This document shows positions 1 to 5,520 of a stretch of DNA of 5,741 nucleotides, piece by piece. The position numbers and the translations under genes are program-made. Source of the stretch: Deltaproteobacteria bacterium (GTDB lineage: Bacteria > Desulfobacterota > Desulfobulbia > Desulfobulbales > Desulfobulbaceae); NCBI GenBank assembly GCA_013151365.1, contig JAADIK010000178.1, positions 1 through 5,741 of the forward strand, in the 5' to 3' direction. The notes beneath the pieces were generated by a model. The model saw only the letters and a program-made list of their open reading frames with translations. It had not been told where the DNA came from and ran no database searches. The first letter of the stretch is position 1, and each line of letters starts with the position of its first letter.

Positions 1-80
1 AGATTATGCCGGATTCCAGTGATTTTTTTGCCGGAATGGAATATAATAACTCTCAATTGTACTCTGTAAAAGGGCATTCT

Positions 81-223
81 TGATGAATTTGCAAAAAGCC
101 TGAAACGCTCAGAAATCATTCCGGGCGAAGCGGGAATTTTGAACGGCGTCGAAATGACGGCCCGAAAAAAAAACCTGCGCTGGTCGTAATGACAACATGC
201 TGGGACTTTTTGCAAGGACATCA
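81..223. repeat. MITE-like inverted-repeat element
   Basis: The left end TGATGAATTTGCAAAAAG (81-98) and the reverse complement of the right end (206-223, TGATGTCCTTGCAAAAAG) agree at 15 of 18 positions, with the inner ten bases identical. The 107 bases between them contain smaller hairpin-like pieces, among them ATTCC...GGAAT at 119-136 and CGTC...GACG around 147-159. No transposase reading frame is inside. I recall dispersed intergenic elements of this build (GATGAA-TGCAAAAAG ends around an ATTCCGG...CCGGAAT core) in Desulfobacterota genomes, which is why I call it a repeat rather than a chance inverted repeat. No target-site duplication is evident. Confidence 0.55.
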
Positions 224-258
224 TCCCTGAACAGAGTCTTTTTTTTTGTAACTACTCA

Positions 259-274
259 GGTGCAGGCCTTCACC
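259..274. other. near-perfect palindrome GGTGCAGGCCTTCACC
   Basis: This 16-base sequence is its own reverse complement except for one mismatched pair (C263/T270). It directly follows GTAACTACTCAGG (248-260), and GGTGC at 259-263 can also pair with GCACC at 304-308. It may be part of a structured RNA, a protein-binding site, or the end of a decayed mobile element. The sequence does not decide between these. Confidence 0.3.
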
Positions 275-420
275 GGGACTCACGGATTCGTAAGCCGTCA
301 CCGGCACCCCATCTTCACGCGGTCACTGCCGCCCGCATAGAGGGGCTTCGGAGTCTCCCTTCGGTCGCTTACCTGCGAACGAACGGCAGCGACTACGTAA
401 ATTTGTGGCGCCTGTGGCGG

Positions 421-477
421 CTTACAGGTTGGATGTAAGGAATAGCGCAGAGTTTTACATCTTATGGGCTGGTTACA
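421..477. promoter_or_regulatory. cluster of TTACA/TGTAA half-sites with two competing hairpins
   Basis: Four copies of TTACA or its reverse complement lie in 56 bases: 422-426, 434-438 (inverted), 455-459 and 473-477. CTTACA (421-426) pairs with TGTAAG (434-439) across a 7-base loop. GATGTAA (432-438) pairs with TTACATC (455-461) across a 16-base loop. Both pairings use the same TGTAA, so in RNA they exclude each other. In DNA the repeated half-sites could be an operator. The cluster sits 20 to 80 bases before the likely start codons of the heat-shock sigma gene, so it is well placed for control, but I cannot match it to a known regulator. Confidence 0.3.
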
Positions 478-497
478 CGGATTCAGATAAACAGCGT

Positions 498-1502
498 ATG
501 CCTTTGCTTTCTTCTATGACGCAAAAAGAAAAAGAAAAAAAATCGCCACCGGAGCTGGAACCGTATCAGCATCCTCTTGTCGTTATGTCCGAGGATGAAA
601 ACCTTCCGGCGCTCAGCAACCCGGCGCTCCATCGGTACCTTCAGGAAATCAGCCAGTATGAACTGCTGTCACGCGAGGAGACCGAAGAGCTGGCTATCCG
701 TCTGCAGGAAACCGGCGATCCTGATGCCGCTTACCGGCTGGTATCGGCCAACCTCCGGTTGGTGGTCAAGGTAGCGATGGACTTTCAGAAATACTGGATG
801 CAGAATTTCATGGACCTGGTTCAGGAGGGCAATGTGGGGCTGGTCCAGGCGACCAGGAAATTCGATCCCTTCCGCGGGGTCAAATTTTCCTACTATGCCG
901 CATACTGGATTCGTGCCTATATCCTGAAGTTCATAATGGACAACTGGCGGCTGGTGAAAATCGGCACCACCCAGGCGCAGAGGAAACTTTTTTTCAGCCT
1001 GAACAAGGAAAAAAAATTGCTGGAGGCCCAGGGATTCAAACCGGAAATCAAACTGCTGGCCGAGCGGCTCAACGTCAAGGAGAGCGAGATCGTTGAAATG
1101 GGCCAGCGGATGGATAACTGGGAGGTCTCGCTTGAAAGTCCGGTTCGCAACGATTCCGAGGATGAACAGAAAAGTTTTTTGCCCTATGAAGGCCCGAATA
1201 TCGAAGAGATTGTCGCCAGCCAGGAGATTCGGGACCGCCTTGCCGACCTCCTGTCCGGTTTAAAAGATCAACTCAATGAAAAGGAACAGGTTATCCTGCA
1301 AACCCGCCTGCTCAGCGATGAGCCGCAGACCCTGCAAGTCATTGCCGACCAGTTCGGCGTCTCCCGGGAACGGGTGCGGCAGATCGAGGCGAACCTGTTG
1401 AATAAATTAAGAAAACATTTTGAAAAAGTGATGCCGGATATTAAAGATTTTTTCACCGGAGATCACCTGATCCTGAATTCCGGCCCCGGCAAGACGGAAT
1501 GA
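498..1502 (+). CDS. rpoH: heat-shock RNA polymerase sigma factor, RpoH (sigma-32) type
   Basis: This is a group 3 sigma-70-family protein that would direct core RNA polymerase to heat-shock promoters. Numbering from ATG 498 (334 residues), region 1.2 begins near PALHRYLQEI (42-51). Region 2 runs about 80-155, with the core-binding DLVQEGNVGL motif at 106-115 and an aromatic-rich 2.3/2.4 (YYAAYWIRAYI). The RpoH box QRKLFFSLNK, diagnostic of this subfamily, follows at 161-170. Region 4.2 is a helix-turn-helix (VIADQFGVSRERVRQIE, 281-297). The start is uncertain. An in-frame GTG at 405 and ATGs at 498, 516 and 585 all lack a Shine-Dalgarno sequence, and ATG 585 would give 305 residues, nearer the 284 of E. 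coli RpoH. The next gene starts 79 bases downstream with no obvious terminator between, so read-through is possible. Family assignment is firm and the start is not. Confidence 0.93.
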   Translation: MPLLSSMTQKEKEKKSPPELEPYQHPLVVMSEDENLPALSNPALHRYLQEISQYELLSREETEELAIRLQETGDPDAAYRLVSANLRLVVKVAMDFQKYWMQNFMDLVQEGNVGLVQATRKFDPFRGVKFSYYAAYWIRAYILKFIMDNWRLVKIGTTQAQRKLFFSLNKEKKLLEAQGFKPEIKLLAERLNVKESEIVEMGQRMDNWEVSLESPVRNDSEDEQKSFLPYEGPNIEEIVASQEIRDRLADLLSGLKDQLNEKEQVILQTRLLSDEPQTLQVIADQFGVSRERVRQIEANLLNKLRKHFEKVMPDIKDFFTGDHLILNSGPGKTE

Positions 1503-1581
1503 TTTATCTTTGATCATCGGTCTTCCCGCCAGCACCTTCTTCTTAAGCAAAATCATAAAAGATCAGAAGATCAGAATATAA

Positions 1582-2778
1582 ATGACGAGAAAAATGAACG
1601 TATCGCTTCTTGACCTGAAACCGCAGATGTCCGAACTTCGTGATGAGGTTATCCGGGCCGTGACGGGAGTCATCGAGTCAACCCAGTATATCCTCGGCCC
1701 GGAGGTCGAGCGGTTCGAGGAGGCGGTGGCCGCGTACTGCGGCACCCCCTATGCCGTCGGGGTGTCCAGCGGGACCGATGCCCTGCTGGTCAGCCTTATG
1801 GCCCTGGGGATCGGTCCCGGTGACCTGGTGTTGACCACCCCGTATACTTTTTTTGCCACCGTCGGTTCCATTCTCCGGGTCGGTGCCTTGCCCGTTTTTG
1901 CCGATATCGAGCCGGGCGGCATGAATATCGATCCTGAACGGATGGCGGACCTGCTCGCCGCGGACCGGCGCCGCGGCGGCCGGCTCAAGGCGATCATGCC
2001 GGTCCATCTTTTCGGCCAGTGCGCCGACATGCAGCGGATCATGGAGCTGGCCGGGGAATACGAGCTGCCGGTGATCGAGGATGCCGCCCAGGCCATCGGT
2101 TCCGACTGCCCGTTTGTCGACGGCGACCGCGTCTCCTGGAAAAGGGCGGGCTCCATGGGAATTGCCGGTTGTTTTTCATTCTTTCCCAGTAAAAACCTGG
2201 GCGGGATCGGAGACGGCGGCATGGTCGTCACCGGTGACCGGGAGTTTGCCGAACGGCTGCGCTCACTGCGCAATCACGGGGCGCAGCCGAAATATCACCA
2301 TGCGCGCATAGGTGGAAATTTCCGGCTTGATCCGATCCAGGCCTGCGTCCTGAATATTAAATTGTCCCATCTTGAGGAGTGGCATGAGGCCAGGCGCAGG
2401 AACAGCGATCTCTACCGGCGGCTTTTTGTCGCCGCCGGTCTGGCCGGCGACCCGGTCGGGCTGCCGCCGGCCCTTTACCAGGATGTGCCGGGCTCTGCCG
2501 TAAACAATTATCATATTTATAATCAGTTTGTTATCCGGGTACCCGAACGCGACCGGTTGCGTGATTTCCTGAAAGAGAATAATATTGACTCCGAGGTCTA
2601 TTATCCTCTTTGTCTTCATCAGCAGGAGTGTTTAAAAACGTACGGCTTTGCCGATTTATCTTATCCCGTGGCCGAACAGGCCGCTCCGGAAGCGCTGGCT
2701 TTGCCGATTTATCCGGAATTGCGGCCGGAACAGCAGGAATATATTGTTGCAACCATTGCCGGATTCTTTAAGGGCTGA
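1582..2778 (+). CDS. DegT/DnrJ/EryC1/StrS-family PLP-dependent sugar aminotransferase
   Basis: This cytoplasmic fold-type I aminotransferase would transfer an amino group (usually from glutamate) to a keto group on a nucleotide sugar. The full 398-residue length fits the family. Visible PLP-site features are SSGTDAL (62-68, phosphate binding), HLFG (142-145), EDAAQAIG (166-173, with the Asp that contacts the pyridine nitrogen) and the Schiff-base lysine Lys204 in FFPSKNLGGIGDGG. GGNFRLDPIQA (244-254) and EVYYPLCLHQQE (338-349) are conserved C-terminal signatures. The overall look recalls the WbpE/WlbC-like enzymes acting on 3-keto UDP-sugars, but the substrate cannot be read from sequence. 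ATG 1594 (MNVSLLDLK) matches the usual N-terminus of the family as well as ATG 1582 does. No other sugar-biosynthesis gene is in the window. The downstream TPR gene follows almost at once, which suggests co-expression. Confidence 0.93.
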   Translation: MTRKMNVSLLDLKPQMSELRDEVIRAVTGVIESTQYILGPEVERFEEAVAAYCGTPYAVGVSSGTDALLVSLMALGIGPGDLVLTTPYTFFATVGSILRVGALPVFADIEPGGMNIDPERMADLLAADRRRGGRLKAIMPVHLFGQCADMQRIMELAGEYELPVIEDAAQAIGSDCPFVDGDRVSWKRAGSMGIAGCFSFFPSKNLGGIGDGGMVVTGDREFAERLRSLRNHGAQPKYHHARIGGNFRLDPIQACVLNIKLSHLEEWHEARRRNSDLYRRLFVAAGLAGDPVGLPPALYQDVPGSAVNNYHIYNQFVIRVPERDRLRDFLKENNIDSEVYYPLCLHQQECLKTYGFADLSYPVAEQAAPEALALPIYPELRPEQQEYIVATIAGFFKG

Positions 2779-2781
2779 TTA

Positions 2782-4206
2782 TTGTCAATGCTTCCTTCGA
2801 GAACCGTGAAGTTTACTGCGAAATATTTATTATACCTGGCAACTTTTTGTCTGCCCTTGCTTTTCTGCGTTCCCGCATCGTATGGCCGGCCGGCGGCCCG
2901 GGATGCGGTGCAGACCACGCCGGCCGCCGAAAGCGTCGCCGTGCCCGATCATGATGTCCAGTGCGAGAACAATAAACTGGCACCGGATTGGAAACTGATC
3001 TGGGACCAGGCGCGACAACTGGCCAGGGAGAAGAAGTACCGGGAAGCCCTGGTGCAGTACGAGCTTCTTTTCGGCCGCAAGGAAAATATCGACGAAGCCA
3101 GGTGGGAATACACCACGATCCTCCTGCACCTGAAGCGCTGGCGGCAGGCCGAAGCGCAGCTTGACATGCTGACCGCCCATGAGCCCGACAATAAAAGCTA
3201 CCTCTTTGCCCTGGCCCAGGTCTCCCTGGCCATGGGTAATGTTGAGCGGGCCGTCAAGCTCTACGGTCAGTTGTACGGACAGGCACCCGACGGTCCCGAA
3301 GCGGTGCCGGCCCTGGCAGGGTTGATCCGCGCCCTTGAGCGCCAGGGACAGGATGAAGCGCTGTTGCCTCTTATTGAACAGTTGCTGCTGCGTAAACCCG
3401 ACGACCTGAATCTGCAGAAAAAACTGGCCCGGTTGTCAATCAAGCTCAATCGGACCGGCAAGGCCGGGGATTTATTGCGGAAACTCCGCCAAAGCTCTCC
3501 GAATGATCCCGAGGTCCTGCTGTTGTCGGCCCGGTTGCAGAAAAAGCTGGGGCATGAGCAACAGGCGATAACCTTCTGGCAGCGGCTTGTCGCCATTGAA
3601 CCCGGTAACCGGGAGGGGCGCCGCCAACTCATGCTTTATTACCGGGGCCGGGGTAACGGCGCCATGGAGTTGAAACAGATTGAAGCGTTATTGAAAAAGA
3701 AGCCTGATGATACCGTACTCCTTGACCGCGGCGCGGAGTTGAATATGGAGCTGGGCCGGGCCGATCGGGCGCTTGAATATTATGACTGCTCCCTGGCCTT
3801 GAAGCCGGATGACAAGGCGATTGTCCGGATGCGCTATGAGGCCCAAAAGGCCCTGGCCCGCGATCTCCTTGCCCTGGTGGAGAATAACGGCAGCCGCATG
3901 CTCTGGCATGACCTGGTCAAGGTCACCGCGGACCGGCCCGGGGTCTACCGGGCGATTGCCGACCTGCTGAGAGAGCAGGGCAAGGTCGCCGAGTTGATCG
4001 ACGTCCTGACCGTCATCCACCAGGAAGATCCCGCGGATAAGCAGGCCGGGGGCGAGCTGGCCGATCTGCTGGAAAAACAGGGGCGGGTCGATGAAGCGCG
4101 GCTGCTGCGCAAGGAAATGAACCAGGCCGGCAAAACCGGTAAAAACGGAAAAAAAATGCCTGATTCTCTGGGTATTCATCAGGCCGGATGTCGTAACCTG
4201 AAGTAA
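2782..4206 (+). CDS. exported tetratricopeptide-repeat protein
   Basis: The N-terminus looks like a Sec signal peptide: positive residues (R7, K10, K14), a hydrophobic core YLLYLATFCLPLLFCVPA (15-32), and a probable cut after SYG near residue 35. No lipobox is seen. After a linker, residues about 70-345 form a run of some eight TPR helix pairs, recognisable by AL..Y..LF, A.L.M.G...RA..LY and by proline-aspartate turns (PDN, PDD, PND, PGN) spaced about 34 residues apart. A less regular helical stretch follows (346-385), then one or two more repeats (390-447) and a Lys/Gly-rich tail. It would act as a periplasmic or membrane-facing scaffold, with unknown partner. AAGGG (2770-2774) sits 7 bases before TTG 2782 and 13 before ATG 2788, so the TTG start is favoured by spacing and the ATG by codon. 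The gene begins 3 or 9 bases after the aminotransferase stop, suggesting an operon, perhaps for envelope polysaccharide (inference). Confidence 0.85.
   Translation: MSMLPSRTVKFTAKYLLYLATFCLPLLFCVPASYGRPAARDAVQTTPAAESVAVPDHDVQCENNKLAPDWKLIWDQARQLAREKKYREALVQYELLFGRKENIDEARWEYTTILLHLKRWRQAEAQLDMLTAHEPDNKSYLFALAQVSLAMGNVERAVKLYGQLYGQAPDGPEAVPALAGLIRALERQGQDEALLPLIEQLLLRKPDDLNLQKKLARLSIKLNRTGKAGDLLRKLRQSSPNDPEVLLLSARLQKKLGHEQQAITFWQRLVAIEPGNREGRRQLMLYYRGRGNGAMELKQIEALLKKKPDDTVLLDRGAELNMELGRADRALEYYDCSLALKPDDKAIVRMRYEAQKALARDLLALVENNGSRMLWHDLVKVTADRPGVYRAIADLLREQGKVAELIDVLTVIHQEDPADKQAGGELADLLEKQGRVDEARLLRKEMNQAGKTGKNGKKMPDSLGIHQAGCRNLK
4149..4184 (-). terminator. intrinsic-terminator-like hairpin on the - strand
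   Basis: GCCTGAT (4158-4164) and ATCAGGC (4178-4184) form a perfect 7-bp stem with a 13-base loop. Read on the - strand, the stem is followed by one A and then eight T (the A run at 4149-4156), the classic layout of a Rho-independent terminator. On the + strand there is no T run after the stem. It lies inside the last codons of the TPR gene. The only - strand gene that could use it is the FadR-like gene, whose stop codon is about 650 bases upstream in that direction. Confidence 0.4.
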
Positions 4207-4275
4207 CTTTGAGGGCTTGAAATCAACCCCGCAACGTTTTTTGATCGTTACGATTCCAGGATTGACTTTGAGTCC

Positions 4276-4293
4276 CGATATATATCGTTTTTT
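4276..4293 (+). terminator. weak hairpin plus six T, before greA
   Basis: CGATATATATCG (4276-4287) is a perfect 12-base palindrome followed by TTTTTT (4288-4293). Only about four pairs with a 4-base loop can form, so it is a poor terminator. It might instead be a protein-binding site or part of the greA promoter region. TTGACT at 4262-4267 resembles a -35 box, but no good -10 lies 16 to 18 bases further on. Confidence 0.2.
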
Positions 4294-4303
4294 GAAATAT
4301 AAG

Positions 4304-4308
4304 AGGAG
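4304..4308 (+). promoter_or_regulatory. Shine-Dalgarno AGGAG for greA
   Basis: AGGAG lies 9 bases before the first of two adjacent ATG codons (4318 and 4321). The spacing favours ATG 4318. This is the only strong ribosome-binding site seen in the window. Confidence 0.75.
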
Positions 4309-4317
4309 AAATTTGAC

Positions 4318-4803
4318 ATGATGGACAGAATTCCAATCTCCCGGACCGGTTATCAGCGTCTGCGCGAGGAACTTGACCAGCTTGAACGGGTGGAGCGTTT
4401 TGTTGTGGTTAAGGCCATTGAAGTGGCCCGTGAGCACGGTGATTTGAGCGAAAACGCCGAGTATCATGCCGCCAAGGAGCGGCAGGGGATGATTGAAGGG
4501 CGCATTCTCGAGCTTAAGGACAAACTCTCCCGGGCGGAAGTGATCGATTGTTCGGCAGTGGACTGTAGCCGGGCTGTTTTCGGGACAGTGGTGACCTTGA
4601 CGGACATGGAAACAGAGGAGGAGATAACCTATCAGCTGCTGGGGCCGGAAGAGGCGGATGTCAAGAAGGGATCCATTTCCGTGCTTTCTCCTCTCGGCAG
4701 GTCAATGCTGGGAAAAGAGGTCGGCGACGAGGTGAAGACCAAGACCCCCGGCGGCAATCGTGAATTCGAGGTCATGGAAATTAATGCCGCTTCCGTGGAT
4801 TGA
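4318..4803 (+). CDS. greA: transcription elongation factor GreA
   Basis: GreA enters the secondary channel of RNA polymerase and stimulates cleavage of backtracked RNA, rescuing stalled complexes. The 161-residue length fits the family (E. coli 158). The N-terminal coiled coil covers about residues 8-77. Its tip, AREHGDLSENAEYHAAKERQ (37-56), holds the acidic Asp42 and Glu45 that position the catalytic magnesium. The C-terminal FKBP-like domain (about 85-158) includes VFGTVVTL, EEADVKKGSISVLSPLGR and the signature TPGGNREFEV (143-152). The Arg-Pro that follows the first helix in E. coli GreA (RRPEI) is replaced here by ERFVV, a mild departure. The gene begins 111 bases after the TPR gene with its own strong ribosome-binding site. 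It runs convergently into the FadR-like gene, with 28 bases between the two stop codons and no hairpin-plus-T terminator in that gap. Confidence 0.97.
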   Translation: MMDRIPISRTGYQRLREELDQLERVERFVVVKAIEVAREHGDLSENAEYHAAKERQGMIEGRILELKDKLSRAEVIDCSAVDCSRAVFGTVVTLTDMETEEEITYQLLGPEEADVKKGSISVLSPLGRSMLGKEVGDEVKTKTPGGNREFEVMEINAASVD

Positions 4804-4831
4804 CCGGTGACGCCCTGACTCTCAGTCCTGG

Positions 4832-5428
4832 TTAATGACGGCCGGGTTCGTTCAGGATGCCAAGCAGGAAGATATTGATGACCTGTTGTACCGTTTCGTC
4901 CATGGAGTATTCGGAGACCAGGTCCAGGTTCCAGATCCTGGCGATTTCATCGAGCGCTCCGAAGATGGCCCGTTTGGCAATGCCGGGCAGGATGTCCTGG
5001 CGAAAGACGTTTTCGCTCTGTCCCCGTTTGATGATGGTCGAGATGATGTTGATATATTCGCTGAACCTGTTGTTGCGGTAATCCCTGACCAGTTTATTGG
5101 TCTGCCTGAGTTCAATCTGGATCACCTCTGCCAGATTTTTATTTTTTTTCATCTCCTGAAGGTGCTTGGCAATAAAGATTTCAAGCATGCGCCGGGGATC
5201 GTCTTCTTCCGCGAGCAAGACCTTGACCTGATCCACCAGTTTGCCTATTTCCTGTTCAAAAACGGTGAGGAGAATGTCAAATTTGTTGTTGAAATAGAGA
5301 TAGATAGTGCCGTCTGCCACCTTCGCCTCCTTGGCGATATCGGATATCCGGGCATTAAAAAATCCCTTTTTGGCAAAAACTTTGGTGGCGGCGCGAATAA
5401 TTTTATTATGTTTATCTGCTGACTTCAT
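4832..5428 (-). CDS. fadR: TetR-family regulator, FadR (YsiA)-like fatty-acid-degradation repressor
   Basis: This is a 198-residue DNA-binding repressor. The TetR N-terminal domain spans residues 7-53 and contains the helix-turn-helix ISDIAKEAKVADGTIYLYF (28-46), matching Bacillus subtilis FadR (SKIAKQAGVADGTIYLYF, from memory). The ligand domain keeps the FadR pattern NLAEVIQIELRQTN (98-111) and RAIFGALDEIARIW (153-166). By family knowledge such proteins repress beta-oxidation genes and release DNA on binding long-chain acyl-CoA. No beta-oxidation gene is in the window, so the target set is inferred. I chose ATG 5428 because the frame upstream to 5524 reads through a TTGACA box and the operator-like palindromes, giving an unnatural hydrophobic leader. 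No clear Shine-Dalgarno precedes it, and in-frame ATG 5485 is an alternative. Autoregulation is likely from the promoter layout. The assignment to FadR rather than a sister TetR is probable, not certain. Confidence 0.82.
   Translation of the reverse strand: MKSADKHNKIIRAATKVFAKKGFFNARISDIAKEAKVADGTIYLYFNNKFDILLTVFEQEIGKLVDQVKVLLAEEDDPRRMLEIFIAKHLQEMKKNKNLAEVIQIELRQTNKLVRDYRNNRFSEYINIISTIIKRGQSENVFRQDILPGIAKRAIFGALDEIARIWNLDLVSEYSMDETVQQVINIFLLGILNEPGRH
5114..5149 (+). terminator. intrinsic-terminator-like hairpin on the + strand, inside the FadR-like gene
   Basis: AATCTGG (5114-5120) and CCAGATT (5131-5137) make a perfect 7-bp stem with a 10-base loop, followed by TTT, A and eight T up to 5149. 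This is the layout of a Rho-independent terminator for + strand transcripts, and the nearest + gene is greA, which ends 310 bases before. The sequence also encodes the conserved NLAEVIQI segment of the FadR-like protein preceded by a Lys/Asn-rich stretch, so the shape may be a by-product of coding. Confidence 0.4.
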
Positions 5429-5464
5429 TGAAGCATTCTTGCGGAAGATTGGTTCGGAGGCAAT

Positions 5465-5496
5465 ATTCACTGAATGGATATTCATTATTATGAATA
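5465..5496. promoter_or_regulatory. FadR-type operator palindromes in the promoter of the FadR-like gene
   Basis: Four half-sites alternate in 31 bases: ATTCA (5465-5469), TGAAT (5471-5475), ATTCA (5480-5484) and TGAAT (5491-5495). TGAATGGATATTCATTAT (5471-5488) fits 14 of the 17 specified positions of the B. subtilis FadR site as I remember it (TGAATGAMTANTCATTCA). An overlapping palindrome has perfect 7-base arms, TATTCAT (5479-5485) and ATGAATA (5490-5496). The site covers the likely -10 and start of transcription of the gene, so bound protein should block it. Confidence 0.6.
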
Positions 5497-5520
5497 ACAG
5501 AATTGTATATATCGTGTCAA
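5491..5520 (-). promoter_or_regulatory. probable promoter of the FadR-like gene
   Basis: On the - strand TTGACA (5520-5515) is a perfect -35 box. The best -10 at 18 bases is TATTCA (5496-5491), which matches TATAAT at three positions only, and it overlaps an operator half-site. Transcription would start near 5484, leaving a leader of about 55 bases before ATG 5428. The -35 is convincing and the -10 is not. Confidence 0.5.

Larger units (their letters stand above)
1..497. other. gene-less region upstream of the sigma factor gene
   Basis: I see no convincing protein or tRNA gene in these roughly 500 bases. An open frame does extend back to a GTG at 405, but its first 31 codons look like read-through of non-coding DNA. 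Going left to right the stretch holds a perfect TATAAT at 42-47 with only a weak -35 (GTGATT, 19-24), an inverted-repeat element (81-223), a run of nine T at 239-247 without a good hairpin before it, and a GC-rich stretch with several short inverted repeats (259-393). A cluster of TTACA/TGTAA half-sites follows (421-477). The promoter for the sigma gene should lie here, but I cannot identify a convincing -35/-10 pair. Confidence 0.6.

Noticed and set aside
239..247. Run of nine T as a terminator for a gene left of the window
   Set aside because: The best hairpin before it has only three or four pairs, and no gene end is visible upstream.
1561..1576. Tandem GATCAGAA GATCAGAA just before the aminotransferase start
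   Set aside because: Only two 8-base units; too short to call a repeat or a binding site.
1749..2273. Open frame of 174 codons on the - strand within the aminotransferase gene
   Set aside because: It is antisense to a strongly conserved PLP-enzyme region and its Arg/Ser/Pro-rich composition is typical of a shadow frame.
3688..4467. Long open frame of 259 codons on the - strand, across the TPR gene and the start of greA
   Set aside because: It overlaps two genes with clear family signatures, has no recognisable domain or ribosome-binding site, and long antisense frames are common opposite GC-rich coding DNA. The terminator-like structure at 4149-4184 also lies inside it.
4835..5422. Open frame of 195 codons on the + strand opposite the FadR-like gene
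   Set aside because: It mirrors nearly the whole TetR gene, which has unmistakable helix-turn-helix and ligand-domain motifs; the antisense product shows no family features.
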